From NCBI GenBank assembly GCA_037074705.1, contig CM073594.1, positions 59,454,509 through 59,518,508 on the forward strand: a DNA stretch of 64,000 nt. Reading direction: 5' to 3'. Shown here one piece after another: positions 12,421-25,319 of this stretch (positions within the stretch are counted from its first letter, which is position 1; each line of letters opens with the position of its first letter). The notes beneath the pieces were generated by a model that was not told where the DNA came from, made no database searches, and saw only the letters and a list, made by a program, of their open reading frames with translations. The DNA is from Zhengitettix transpicula (taxonomy: Eukaryota; Arthropoda; Insecta; Orthoptera; Tetrigidae). The position numbers and the translations under genes were made by a program.

Positions 12421-14339
12421 TGCATTTCATAATTATGGGGAGGAAAGTGGAATTCTCTTTTTAAAAAAAGGTCTGCTCCAAAACCAAGCTGGAGACTCAT
12501 AGAAGTTACTTTTAAAAAAAAACTCGACGCCATTAAACTCTTCTATAACCACTCCACTTGAAATCACAATAGATATTATTAATATCCCTTTCATTTTAGC
12601 TTCAGTTACATCCACTGAATACTTATCAACTACATCGATAGCACAATATGCCGACGGAAACTTTTACATGTATAATTATCATCCTTCTCTCAACTCTAAC
12701 GCATTACTCGTCTTCGGAAACTCTATAATAGAAATACATAAATAATTCAATCATTCAACGCAGTATCTACTTTCTACACTCATAAAATTCTTTTGCTTCA
12801 TATGAAACAATTTAAAATTTCTTTGGTAAATGTATGTTTTGTAAATGTTAAAAATGAAATTAGCGCTTTGATCCTTCATCGTGTCTCTACATCTGTCAAT
12901 TTCCTAGAAGTCCACTATTATTAATGCATGGACCATTCCATTGACTAATAAATTACAATAGTCTGTTACGGCTGTCAGAGAATCGGACCAGACAACGATG
13001 CGACATCGTTCAATAATGAATGACAACAACTTACTGCAGCTGCGTGGACAACTTCGTACGAATTTGATTGGTCGGCGCGAGAAACAGCTTCAAGGTCAAA
13101 TTCGGCTTCAGTTTGTGAAATAACTATAAATCCAACGGTTACAGACTTATATAGGAGTGTCTATGTCTGTACTCTTGGTTCTCAATTTCTGTAACTGTGC
13201 AACAAGTTTTCCAAATTTTTATCATTCCAAACGTTATACGTAAAAGCATAACAAATTTATTCAAGTGTTTTTTTCAGGAACTGTTATTACTATTTCTGAA
13301 AAGAAAATTCTTCACAATTTTTTAATTTTGAACACCTCTCCTTCTTGAAAAAAAATCTATTTTAATCTCATTGACGAAAAAACCTTTTTTTCACAGTAAT
13401 CCGAAAGGTGTTTCTGAAATAGGTAACTTTTAAGATAACTCAGGTCGTTATTTTTTTATTCTGAACTGAATTCTTGTTTATAATATATTGTTAATATTTT
13501 AATGTTGTTACAACAATGTATTGGTACTGTGATATAGCAAGTCGTAGAAAATTACCCCGGTGGAAACCCGAGAACTTTTTCTTCAATAAATACACCGAGA
13601 AAGCCTTCGATCTTTGACGGATTTTTAATTTTTATTAGTCTACTCAGTAACACTTATAAAAAATTGGGAACAATACCCACAAAAATATTTTAAAAATAAA
13701 TGTACATAGAATTAATTATATTGTTAAAAGAGCTAAACAGCTAGTTGAGTCAACTTAAGATGCACAGTGGTTCACTGCCTTGGGGTTGTAGTACCCCTTA
13801 GACCGTAGCACACTTTAACACTAACCTTTGTTACGGCAACTTGGGAGAGCGAAGAAATTATTCAGAAAAAAATTGACCTAGCAAGGAAATATATTGTGTT
13901 TCGAGGAGATTCATCACTGAACGACAATTTTTACATTTTATTGTCAGTTAAAAAAATTATAATTGAAGTCGTATTAAATTATATTTTCTTTCTGAGGACT
14001 CTATAAGTTCTATTTCAGGAAAAAAGGACCGAAAGGTATCCAATTTACTATGGATGAAGGTGAGTTGAGGGAGATATACTTTATGGGAATTTGGATTTTG
14101 AAATAAAAGAATTTATTGATATAGAGAATGCACCAGTCGACTTACAGCAATTTTTTCTGATATGGAGTGCCACAAAGATTGTTAAAGTATAAAAAATTAT
14201 CGGGTCACAAAAGAATAACGATTTCCACGTAAATTAGGCAGGAAATTATGTATTAAGATGAATAGATTTATAGACTCGTCACCTGAATAAAGGTACGACG
14301 CCCTTAATTCTAGTCAGAAATCTTTTTCCTAGACGACCG

Positions 14340-14950
14340 TGACATGCTCTATAACTTCCAAGACACGGGAGTAACATTACCGACATCATTAGAGAGAGCT
14401 TTGCGATCATAAAGACGGTTCTGTGAGATCCCGTGCAGGTTGTCAAGGGGAGGGAGGGAACCGATATTCATGTAAATATGGAGACGAGTTGACTGCGTTT
14501 TATGCCCGGTGCAGCTGACTTTACCTCTCTCTCTCTCTCTCTCTCTCCTTCCCTTTATGGCGGAGTGACGTCTTTTGTCTTTCGCACCTGGAAGCATTGT
14601 CTTCACCCGGACAACACCGTGGCCGTGTGCCAGAGACATTATCACAAGACGTATACTCTAAATCTCCTGTCGGCTGCGCCTTGGAACCTTTAGTAAACAA
14701 AACGCCGAATTCTCACAGACGTTCACATTTAGCGCTAAAATCTGGGCTTTCCTCCCCTACCCCTCCTGGGCCTCCGAGACAGCAGGAGAAATAATCCAGC
14801 AAGATTACTCTCTAGCCATTATCTCAGACTAGGAACTCATTCACAACTCCTAATCTCCTTCTGACAGAGGGAAATAAACTCAGAGTGGAAGAGAATAAGC
14901 ATGACGTCAAGGGAAAGGAGCCTGGAAATATAGGACATGTGGGTCCGTTT
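14340..14950. other. GC-richer intronic island with (CT)n tract
   Basis: Contains a (CT)n tract at 14525-14547 and a perfect TGACGTCA at 14902-14909. Overlapping open frames on both strands do not resemble proteins. GAGA-type (CT)n repeats can bind GAGA factor in insects, so regulatory function is possible but unproven. Confidence 0.4.
14525..14547. repeat. (CT)n microsatellite
   Basis: A pure CT dinucleotide run, with GA on the other strand. Confidence 0.95.
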
Positions 14951-16459
14951 AAGATCAACCGTTACCAAAATAACTCCTAGAAACGGAAAAATTATTCCGA
15001 AACAGACAACAAAACCTGAGACAAATTATTACGACTAATGTTTAAGAATATTATAATGTTTCCTAGGCGACTCTAATATTTTAAGAATAAACACCGGCTT
15101 CGAATAACAGCGTGAATTCATTTTTCACAGAGAAATACAATTATTTACCCAAAATTTCATTTGTAGTGTATAATAGATACAATTTCAGAGTAGAAATTTT
15201 ATCAGCTCTCTTTTAAATGCTACTCGAATCTTTCTGAATTCTTCAATATTTCGGAAAGTTTGTTAAAAATTTATACGTCTGTAGATTCCACCCCCTTTTC
15301 TGTGCAACCACCAGTAGAGAATCATAATAACTTTTACGTAAATAATATTTCTCGTATTAATTAATTGAATGTATATCAGAGGTTGTCCTTAAATTTCTTA
15401 TAGTTCTATATTACAGATACCATCAATGAATAAAATGAATTTTCCAGAGATTGGAAGTGTAAGAAATTTCTTAAATATCTCTAACCATCAAGCATTAGAA
15501 TTTACCAGAAACATTGTTCTATTTACACGGTTATTTTTGGCTGGTAAGACTTTACGTCTAGAAATTACTTAAAATTATCTATACTTTCATATGACAATAA
15601 AGGAATGGAAATACGCCATTATGCTGAAATTAAGCATTTATGGTATTAGTTTGCATATAATGACGTATCATGTAACAGTGAAAAATGAATTTTGTTATAT
15701 TACAAAAATTGTATTTTTCAAAATTCAGCGTTTTAAAATCCTCCTATTTTTAATTTTGGAGACAATTTATTTTTCACTGTTCTTATACAGTGTATATTCT
15801 TCTACGTGCCAGTTCCCAATAAAAGTTTCGGCACGTCAGGTCGTTGTAAAATAATTATTTATTTTACCTTCATCGAATCGATTCTTCTTTCATAGCGGTG
15901 GAGTGTTTCTGTCGGTTCCCTTAATGGATGAGAATTAAATAGCGTAAAAGTGAAAACTTCAACCCGTCTTACATTTCTTCCTGGAATTTTTAATTTTCAC
16001 CACGGGAATAGTTATCTGGAATGACAATTTTAAATTACTCTTAAAATTCGTTAAATATACATCATTAACACATAATTTCCTTTCTAATTTCTGTTGAATT
16101 TTGTTTGAATTGTAAATCTGATCCTTTTGAAACATTTAATTAGGCGAAACTGTTCGAAGAGAAAGTCTGCGAATTTATTTTTCGTATTTATGAAAACTGT
16201 GTGTGGCGGCTCAGTCTATCCAGTTTCTATTTATAAGGGTTGGAGGGTTAATGGAAAATTATTACAGCAGCTGTAATTGCTGATAGAGGATTCTTCAGAA
16301 GCAGAACTGACCTTGTTTATATAAGCGTGGCTTAGAGGAGGGGTCAGTCGGATTTGGGTAATTCCAACTAATAATATATGAGCATTATTTTGAGCTAGCG
16401 TCGTGGTTTCTGTAAGTCGGAATGGTTAATTGAACCAGATGCGGTTTTGTTTAAAATCA

Positions 16460-16494
16460 CCCCCCCACACACACACACACTCACTCACTCACTC
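16460..16494. repeat. Compound C7-(AC)n-(TCAC)n microsatellite
   Basis: A C run (16460-16466) passes into AC repeats (16467-16480) and then TCAC repeats (16481-16494). Confidence 0.93.
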
Positions 16495-19379
16495 CTCAAA
16501 AAAATTATTATTTGTGGCGCATTGTTTTCGGGGTCTGAGGCGGAGAGAGTTTAGGTGGATGAGTGGAGGACCTAAAGGCAGCTAAGAGAAGTCAGTATAG
16601 TGATGTTAAAGGACCTGTGAGTAGTTATGTGGCTTGAGAATGGTCCTGTGACAAGAGAAAAAAAAGCTCAGTCTCCGGTAGATCAACGGAAGAGAAGAGC
16701 CAGCTAATTGGGCTTTAGCTGCAGGCACTGGTAGAAGCCGGGAATAAAAGAGCCAAATTAGGTTCAATATAACTGTAAGACGAAAAATATAAACAATAAA
16801 AAAACTTGGTCAATCTTTAAAAAATTTCAACAAAATAATAAAGTTTATATAAATTGGTGTGAAAAATGATAAATCTCAGTGTTGATGTCCTTACGGAATA
16901 ATCATTACAAAACAATCAAAAAGTAAGTCATTGTTCACGCTGATATTCGAATACAAAGGAAAACCAATTTTAGTAGATCGATGGTCATACGTTTTAGTGC
17001 GTTAGATGAGATTCTGAATAAGGGAGGATGTCCGTGGTCATCGGGTTACACCACTCAAGAGTAAATCGTGGTCCCCCTTGCTTCCATTCCGTGTGTTCTT
17101 ATATTTGTATCAAGTTTCCCGTTGCAAATGGATATTTACTGCAAATAAATCGTCAAATATCTTTACGAAAATCCTGGAAATAAACTAGTAAAAAACAAAA
17201 ACCTGGAGTCACTTTGTTACTAATCTATTACCGAAGAAGTGTCGCTTGTTCCTCTTTATTAACATTTGCCATTGACCTATATCATTCCGCATTTTGTTTA
17301 TAAAGAAAAGTATGTCATACCATAAACGCGCTCAAATATTTCACCTGCTACAATCCGCCGCGCTATGTTATTTTACAGGTTATATTTGTCCAATTATTAC
17401 CAACCCCCCATCCCACAAAAGCGCTGGTATTTGATCAACGCACGGACAGATTTTTATTTTTTAAAAAAGCTCTCCTCTCATTTAAATTCGCAAAGCAAAT
17501 ATTTAGCAAAGTATGCAGGCGCGACTGAAAATTAATTTTTTTTTTAAAAAAAAGTAGGGTGCATGACGAATATAGAAATTAATGTATCTCTCATTCTTTG
17601 TTGTACTGAAATATTTTTGTCGATTATTATTTTTATTAGTTCGTGGAACACGATTTAATTTGTCGATTTGTAGTCGTTAATTTCTCCCTAACGTTACCTT
17701 GGAAACGTTCTAATTTACCGAGAAATTAAACAGGGACTTCCATTGATTTAATGTACAGTTACTATGAAAAACTGAATTTACTGTTTTAAAAGACAAAGGA
17801 AGACATATGTATTTTTTATATTTATATAAAATCATTGACGTGAAACAATCAATTATAGTCGTTTTATTAGTCAATAAAGAATATTGTTAAAATATTTTTT
17901 TATAAAAGCGTAAGGATTATAACGTTCTTATACGTTTTGGAAAATAGTACATAATCCCTTAAATTCTCACTAGAAATGAAATATATATTGTTTTATTTTA
18001 ACCTCTGTTTATTTTTTAAAAGATATTAACGAGCATGTTACACAAACATTATAAAAACTTTAAATTTAATTAAAAAATAAGCAATTATGTTTTGTTTTTC
18101 CTTTAATACAATTTTTAAGAGAAAGGAAAAAATATATAAATATAGGATTCGGTAAGATTGTATTGTTCGTTTTATACATCACGACTTGTCACAAAAATAT
18201 TGTTGTGTATCTTTTTCATATATTTTACTGATACATTTTCATTCCAATATAAATTTTAAAATTTTATATTGAGCTTCCTCTTAGAAAAATTAAGCTAAAT
18301 AACGTCCTGTTGTGTATAATAAGGATGTAATTGCACAATAAATATTCGTATGTAAAATCCGTTGCTTCGGAAAGAATAATTTTTAAAAAATCCCGTTTTT
18401 TTAATTAATTAAAAGAATTTTACCGATTCAAAACAATTAAATTTTGACTACGTTCTAAAATAAAAAATAATGTTTATACATCACGATAAATTTCAGTTAG
18501 ACAATTTATTATCCACTTGTAGCTTATGGTCCAGAAAAATTTTCAGGACTCTACGAACATTCCAAAAGTTGTGGAAATAATTTTAGATACTTCTACCAAT
18601 GTTGCTAAAAAATTCCACAATATACTAAGAATTCACTGACTGCATTTAAACTGGGATCATGAAAATAATAACTAATAAATAGAAAGACGTTTCTAGGTAT
18701 ACTTAAAATAGTTGCAATTACAGAACGATAAATATGTGGTTCATAAAGCAGAACGTACATGAAACGTAATATTATGAATATTAAAACAAATCTTTTAGAA
18801 AATCCAGATTTAGTGAAATTTATAAAAATGAATAATATAACTTAAAGGTGTATTCTGTTAGAAAGTGGTGAAATAGGCCGAGGTTATCTTCAGCTTATTT
18901 ACATCCATCCAAAATAAACAGATGTAAAAAATAATCATTGAAACCAAGAATAGATTTTGTAATTATTAATTCGAAGACACAATAAATTATATTTATTTAT
19001 AACTTGTAGGCGTATTATATCACACGATCCCGAAATTTGTCGACGTTTGACGAAGGTGACCGAAGTAAGCTTCAGTTAATTTCTACCCTCTTAAGTATTG
19101 GTCGTTATTTTGTAGGATGCTTTAAATAATGGATTCGGTTTAAGAGAAATTATGCATTTTGACATAAATAGAATTGTTATTAATTTTACAGCAGTTCGTT
19201 GATGTAACTGTGGATAATTGCAATTCATTCGTCTTTTAGTGATCATATTTTAATATTCCTGAAGCTTTTCTTTAGATTGTCAGTTCCACCTTTCGACGCT
19301 GTTGTTAAATACTCTGCGCAACAGAAGACGATGAATATCAGGTAAATATTTGATCGCTACAAAAGTAATTTTGTTCACG

Positions 19380-20150
19380 TCCCGATCAATTTTTCAGGAA
19401 GTAAGTAGTTCCGGGGGGGAAAAAATCGACAGGCGAATTAGTCTACCCTTTCGCTGTCTTTATTTTCGTGTAGTATCGTCGGGGAGTTGTTTCCCCCACG
19501 ATGGCGTCCCTCGTGGTACGAACCATCATTAGGCTGAACATTCTTCATAACAACATAAACCCGGGGCCAATGCTGTGCTGTATGTGTGTGTGTGTGTGTG
19601 CAGCACGTCATCTGGTAATTAGCTTCAACGGATTAGAAGGAGGATGGGGAACGGGGCCAAAAAACACCTCGCTAATGGCCCTCGCCTAATTGTTGAATTA
19701 TTGGTAATTAATTTTAATCACAACTTGTTACTGGAAAAACAATTAGCGCAGCACATGTTGATGTGTCCGGTTTCTTTTTGTTTATTTTATCATCCCCTCG
19801 TCCTCCCCTCCGGGTTTGTATCTCAATGTTGTCATATCCAAATTACATCAGAGCCCGAGTGGACAGTCCTTCTTATTTTTCTTCCCCCCCCCCCACCCCA
19901 CCCCCGACCCCCCTTTAACTGTAAGTCCCGCTATATCTCCGCCTCTAACAGCGTCCCTACGAGATTGCGTCGTCTTGGCTTAATGGATGTCCACTCCTAC
20001 TAACAAGTTCCCCAAGCAGCAGGTCGACCTTTGCGGCAAAGTGGCAAACAACCAACGGCCTCCACAAGTGCTTCCCCTTTAAGGCGAGTAATTAGACGGT
20101 ACACAAACGACGGTCGGGGCCTGCCATCCCTTGCAAATAGTCTCTCTTAA
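19380..20150. other. GC-richer intronic island with TG and C-rich tracts
   Basis: Includes a (TG)n tract at 19583-19600 and the C-rich block at 19884-19913. Three overlapping frames are open for 60-119 codons, but they overlap each other in different frames and encode low-complexity Pro/Cys/Val stretches. They are not called genes. Confidence 0.4.
19884..19913 (-). other. G-quadruplex-forming motif on the minus strand
   Basis: The plus strand reads C11-A-C4-A-C5-G-A-C7. The minus strand therefore has four runs of at least four G separated by loops of one or two bases, the canonical pattern for a very stable quadruplex. It lies inside a GC-richer island in the first long intron. Confidence 0.75.
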
Positions 20151-20550
20151 TATTACCGAAAATTTTAGAAGGGCAAAATTATTGGGAGTCGAAAATTGTG
20201 TTCTTCCTCTGTGTGTGTGTATCTCATAGGTCTCTCAGGAAACTTGCAGACACTGGACAAAATTCAGGAAGAAACAAAATGAAAATATAAATAATCTTTT
20301 ACACAGTCTCCATTTTATTTAAAAATTCAGATAGTCATTCTGTGAGTTAAAAAATATATGAGAAAAGAAATCATACGTAGACTGAATAAAATGTTCTTTT
20401 AGCACCAATAAATATAAAAATTCCAATATTACTTCAGTAATTGAAATAATCTTATAAAATTAACTTTGTGCACAATTCAATACCTTTAAATATTGAGCAG
20501 ACCAGGAGTTTTATTTTATTCTTTAACCCTACAAATAAATTCTCTAAAAA

Positions 20551-20675
20551 GATTAGACAGAGAAAATGTTGAAATTCTCATTTACAAATAGAACAGTTCA
20601 GGATTGGAATAGTCTGCCTGTAAATCTGCTCCTCATTATATAAATATTTCAAAAGAAGATTAACTAATAATTTTT
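20551..20675 (+). mobile_element. Non-LTR retrotransposon 3' remnant (reverse-transcriptase C-terminal tail)
   Basis: The plus-strand frame gives TEKMLKFSFTNRTVQDWNSL then PVNLLLII, a stop, and IFQKKIN. The F-x-N-R-x-V-x-D-W-N-x-L-P block followed by a short spacer and F-K is the conserved C-terminal signature of many LINE-type reverse-transcriptase proteins (CR1/Jockey-like groups). In-frame stops before and after show that the copy is dead. No upstream reverse-transcriptase core (YADD box) was recognised, consistent with 5' truncation, which is common in these elements. The exact clade cannot be given. Confidence 0.68.
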
Positions 20676-22044
20676 AATGGACAACTGAAATTTTTATCAT
20701 ATATAGAACGGAGATATAATAAAGCCAAAAATAATACATTTTGAAAATGGCACGGAAAATATTACAAGACGAAACTTTTTGAAAAAGTTAACGTTAGTTG
20801 GGTAACTCCATAACTACAAAAAAAAAATCTTTACAGAATGGTTTACCGCATGACTTACAAACTGATTTGGGAAAGGATACACCAGCAGAAAGCAGAATAT
20901 AAAAATACTGCGGGCCTAATCATAAAAATAAACTAAAGTAGTAAAAAAGTGTAATAAAAGTAATAGCACCGTAACCGATGAAACATTTAAACAAAGGAAT
21001 CGTTCCCTTCAACTCGAATTTATCCTCTCACACCCTCGTGGTGTTCATTGCTATCCTGTATGCTTTCTAACGTCAGTTTTATATTACGTAGCAGACCTTT
21101 CTGCCATTTTCTCGCGAGCTATTGCGTGACAGGGACTTCAGATCTTTATAACTGCAATTTTGACTTTCGTTTCCTCGTTGTCGTTATATTTCCCCCCTTT
21201 CGTGTGTCTGAATTCCTTTTTATCTGCAAACACACTCGCACGTGGAATGAAACAAAAAAAAAATCTTTCGACATGTTGCGTGTACGTGGGAAATAATTGA
21301 ATAACGTCTCACCCCCAATTGAAAGTGTTGAGATAATTGCCATTGTTATGGTGAAACAAAGGACGCGTTTCTTTTTTTATTCTGTACTTCAGAATAAAAA
21401 AAATGCGCCTCACTTTCTATATAGTAACCCCTTCATATCACCACGGTCCCTACACTAAAAACTATGATTATTACTTTTAATTACATCTTTTTTATTTTTA
21501 ATATTTGTCTGAATTCCTAAATCTTTCTATCTTAATTATTTTCATACCCCATCATGCCTTCTTAGAATCCTACAGATATTCCATAGACTTTTTCTCAATA
21601 TTTCGTAGATATTTTCAAAACTGCTTTAAAACATTATACTCGAAAACTGCATTTACATTTTTATCTCCCAATTATTTTCCGCGTATTCAGCTTTCCTACA
21701 CTTCTCTCATAATTACTTCGAGTGATACCATTTACAAAGATTTTTTGTTTGATGAACCAACCGTTCTTCCGCTGATTTTTTTTCCCCTTCGCGTATATGG
21801 TGTTGGTATTTATTCGTATCATGGCACGTTCTCCACGTAACGAAACAAAAAAATATATTTATAAATGAATTGACACACTGAAAATTTTTTCTGCAATCAT
21901 TTGATAAATTAAAGAAATTAAGAATATTTTGCAGAAAATTAAAATATTTTATTTAGTACTTTAACTACGTTCTTTACGTTCATCAAGAAGTTAAGTTTTT
22001 ATATTTTAAATGTTAAAAAAACATACGTCAAAAATATTATTTAA

Positions 22045-22160
22045 CTAGCTGAGTGCCCTACGTTGCCCGAGATGTTATTTATCCTTAACCCCCGATTTGT
22101 TTCGTTATTTTTATGTATCGCAACTCCACCTCTATCCCTAAATGTGTTATCGGCCAGGTT
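22045..22160 (-). mobile_element. Helitron 3' terminus, minus orientation
   Basis: Read on the minus strand, the end is AACATCTCGGGCAACGTAGG, then GCACTCAG and terminal CTAG followed by T. The same end occurs on the plus strand at 56790-56826 (ATCTCGGGCAACGCCGGGCA, CCCG, CTAG, T). Homology continues inward through TATTTTTATGTA and CCTCTACCCC-like segments. The matching TC 5' end was not found to the right, so this copy is truncated, rearranged, or extends beyond recognition. Confidence 0.75.
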
Positions 22161-22640
22161 GCATTGTTTGAAAATTCACTAAATTAAATTAATAATGTGG
22201 TACTTAATTTAGTAATTTTTGAAATTAAATAATTAATTTTTATTTAAATTGAAAACTATTTGTTTAATATTATTTATTTTTCTGCAAACCAATTTTTTAA
22301 GCATAATGATGTTGGCGTTCCCATATTCATCTTCTTCGTATTCAGTAATTATTTTTTATAAATCAATAATTACTGTACTTACAATAATTGCAAATGTAAA
22401 ATTATAGTCAATTATTTTTTTATTCGTTCCATAAGTTTTCATATAAAGTCCCATAAACACAATTAAATGGCTTTCAATAATATGAAGGAGAAACAGTAGC
22501 TGGTGTCTAATGCAATTCCCAATATCCACGGGCATTTCTTGTTTTCATCTTAAATAAAATAACTTCCTAAATAACGCACAGACGGAAATAATTTTAATAA
22601 GAAAGACAGATTTCCCCGTGTAAATTATTAACTAATTTTT

Positions 22641-22970
22641 TACGGCTACGCACCAGGTTCTGGATGATGACGTTCTCCAAGGCTCTCTCTTCAGCCTTTG
22701 TGGCGCTGCGTGACTTGTGCGAGGTATACCATATATAGTGGCGGACATGCTACGACCTGATTGGCCGCTGAGGATCGCCTGACATTTACTACGCGACATG
22801 GAAACACATGGGTCCTGGACGCTGTGGTCAGTCGATCCTCAGCGGCCAATCAGGTCGCAGCATGTCCGCCACTATAAATACCCCAGGCACACGTCACGCA
22901 GCGCCACACAGGCTGCAGACAGCAGTGGAGAACAACAACGTCGAGAAATCTGAACCTGGTGCGTAACCGT
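22641..22970. mobile_element. Foldback (MITE-like) element with 137-bp inverted arms
   Basis: Left arm 22641-22777 and right arm 22833-22970 are inverted copies around a 55-base loop. The inner 40 bases (starting GTGGCGGACATGCT) are identical except for one base. The outer ends (TACGGCTACGCACCAGGTTC, and the reverse complement GAACCTGGTGCGTAACCGT) match with a small change. The right arm contains ACTATAAATACCCC, a good TATA box, and the left arm carries the weaker mirrored TATATAGT. No transposase is encoded. Clear target duplications were not identified. High arm identity suggests recent insertion or constraint on folding. Confidence 0.88.
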
Positions 22971-23028
22971 GAAACATTTATTAAACATATAAATTGTTAC
23001 ATTAGCAGACGATATCAGCAGTCATAAG

Positions 23029-23032
<4 letters not shown>

Positions 23033-23092
<60 letters not shown>
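23033..23092. repeat. (AT)30 microsatellite
   Basis: Sixty bases of uninterrupted AT just right of the foldback element. Confidence 0.97.
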
Positions 23093-23095
<3 letters not shown>

Positions 23096-23705
23096 AATAA
23101 TGTATCAGTATTTAAATTCGAGATTAATTACACTGTGACCAAGCAGATATATTCAACGATCGTCAACATGACTAAGTAAACGTTGAAAACATCAAAACAA
23201 AAACCTTTCTTTCACTCACACAGTCTGACGATGTTACAAACAGGTACAGAAACGTTTTTGTGTTGTTAATTAAAGATTTTATGATTAATAATTATTTTAA
23301 ATGATAAAAATCGTCTGTTAATGGCCGTTAAGGATGTTCATTGTTAAAAACAGACGTGAAATATGACTAATATTTCAGAATAAAGAGCTGACAATTTGCA
23401 GAAAAACAAAATAAATTATACCATTTAAAATAAATAAAGAATATTTATACAGATCAAAACATCATAGTTACACAGATTTTTAAAAATATATATGTCTGGT
23501 TCGACAGCTTAATTATTTTAAATATAAAAATGTTAATCGTAAACGGGTTATTATTTCCTAAACCCCGTAACTTCTATTATAATTTTGTTTCTCACCTAAA
23601 CTGGTTTCCCTCTTGATTTATTTATATATTAATTTGGTTTTAAAATGAATAAAATTTACGGGTGATTGACGTAATATTGAATAAGAAAAATAGTCAATTA
23701 AAGGG

Positions 23706-23815
23706 TAATATAAATACCACACATCATCTTTCGTCAGGTGCTAAAAAGAGCCTAGAGCGACACGACTTCACGCGTCGGTTGACGAAACTCAAAAGCGACG
23801 AAAACGCAACGTAAA
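23706..23815 (-). repeat. Hammerhead-like dispersed repeat copy
   Basis: On the minus strand the segment has GCTCTAGGCTCTTTTTAG, then CACCTGACGAAAG, a collapsed stem II, and GATGTGTGGTATTTATATTA. The CAC before CTGA and GTG after the junction can pair as stem I. The same flanks recur at 35215-35362 and 41425-41500. The GAAAC part of the core is missing, so it is a dead copy. Confidence 0.6.
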
Positions 23816-24068
23816 TGGGGCAGCAGACAGTTCAACGTAACAATAAGGGGTTTCATAGTATCTCTTTGTACATTAATTGTTTGTAATCTTTGATTTATCT
23901 CTGACATGAGCCTGTAATTTTTTATTTATTTAAGAACTGTTTCTTTCTCGTCTTCCATGCAACAAAATTGATAAATAATTCCCTTTTATTTGCTTTTCAG
24001 TTGTGTATTTTATTTCGGCCTGTCGTCACTAATTCATATCAGTATTGCAGTCCTTTTAATTTTATATT

Positions 24069-24093
24069 AATATATATATATAATATATATATA
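24069..24093. repeat. Interrupted (TA)n microsatellite
   Basis: Alternating TA with a single interruption. Confidence 0.85.
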
Positions 24094-25319
24094 CATTCTA
24101 TATTATTTAATTAAAAAATTTCCTGGCATTTTCAGGTGTGGAAGAAGAAAATATATGCGCTAAATATTCAAATTCATCAAATAATAATATAGTACGGAAA
24201 AAAATTGTTTCTTGTTTGTGTCGTTAAACATTTAAAAATCCTTATAATTTATACGACACTAATAAATCACTCAGGGTCAATAAAATACATGGAAACAACT
24301 TAAAATATATCAATTTTCAGCTCAAGTGACGTCTATAAATCTCCTTCAGCAGTCAATTATTTAAGTGCTAAACTTTATGATATCTCTTTCATGCGCCGCT
24401 TTTAAACTTTTTCTCTTTTGTGATCCGAATCACTTTTAAAGTCACTCACTGTCTTCCCCCACGCCCCTCTCTTAAGTATTGACTGACAGCCTTGTCTTCT
24501 CCGTAACATGAAACGCCATGGTTGTACATAATAAAGTATCCCGTCAAAAGACTTACGAAACGGTCACTCATCAGTCGCTCGATAAATTTCCATTAAGTTT
24601 GCAGAAAGCAATGACTTATGCATTGTGTCAAGGTCAAAGGACGAAAGGGTTGTATTTCCTAAGTTGCGAACCCTTCAATGATGAATTCCCGATATTTAAG
24701 GAGATTTAACTATAAGTACAATGAAAAATCTTCATCCCATCTAGAAACTATTGTATATTTTCCTGATGTATTGAGTAAAAGACTAAACAAATATTTAAAC
24801 TGATTCACCGTTCAGGGTTCAGCACCAATAACTAACTTTTCCCCTTCCGACACCATTTCATCTAATTATCTAATGCTGTTATAGCCGGTTCCCCTATTAT
24901 GGCCTTGGTCGTGCAGTTTTTCAATTTTATAAATAATTAATTCGCTTTTATCAGTTGGGATACCTTTTCTACCCGCTTAAAATACATCAAAAATATTATT
25001 AACTCATTGATTAATACGTAAACAAATTCTTACGATATGTATATTATACGTGGTCCCCATAACCATCTTTTTTACCACTGCCATTGACTTTCTATAAAAA
25101 TTCATAACGTGGATATTTTTATTTCCGTTTAAATTAACCAATACACGTAGTTATAGCGACTGATTTAAACTAACAATAAATTATGTGATCTTAAATATCA
25201 GACCACAAAATACAGATAATTAGTTATTTAAATTCTCTTAGAGAAAGCCGCAAATTTGTGTTGAAACGCCACGCAATTAGCAAAAAAAATTAATTCAATA
25301 TCATTATTTCTCAAATTTA

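Noticed and set aside
19350..20003. Three overlapping plus-strand frames of 60-119 codons
   Set aside because: They overlap in different frames across microsatellite and C-rich tracts; no protein-like pattern.
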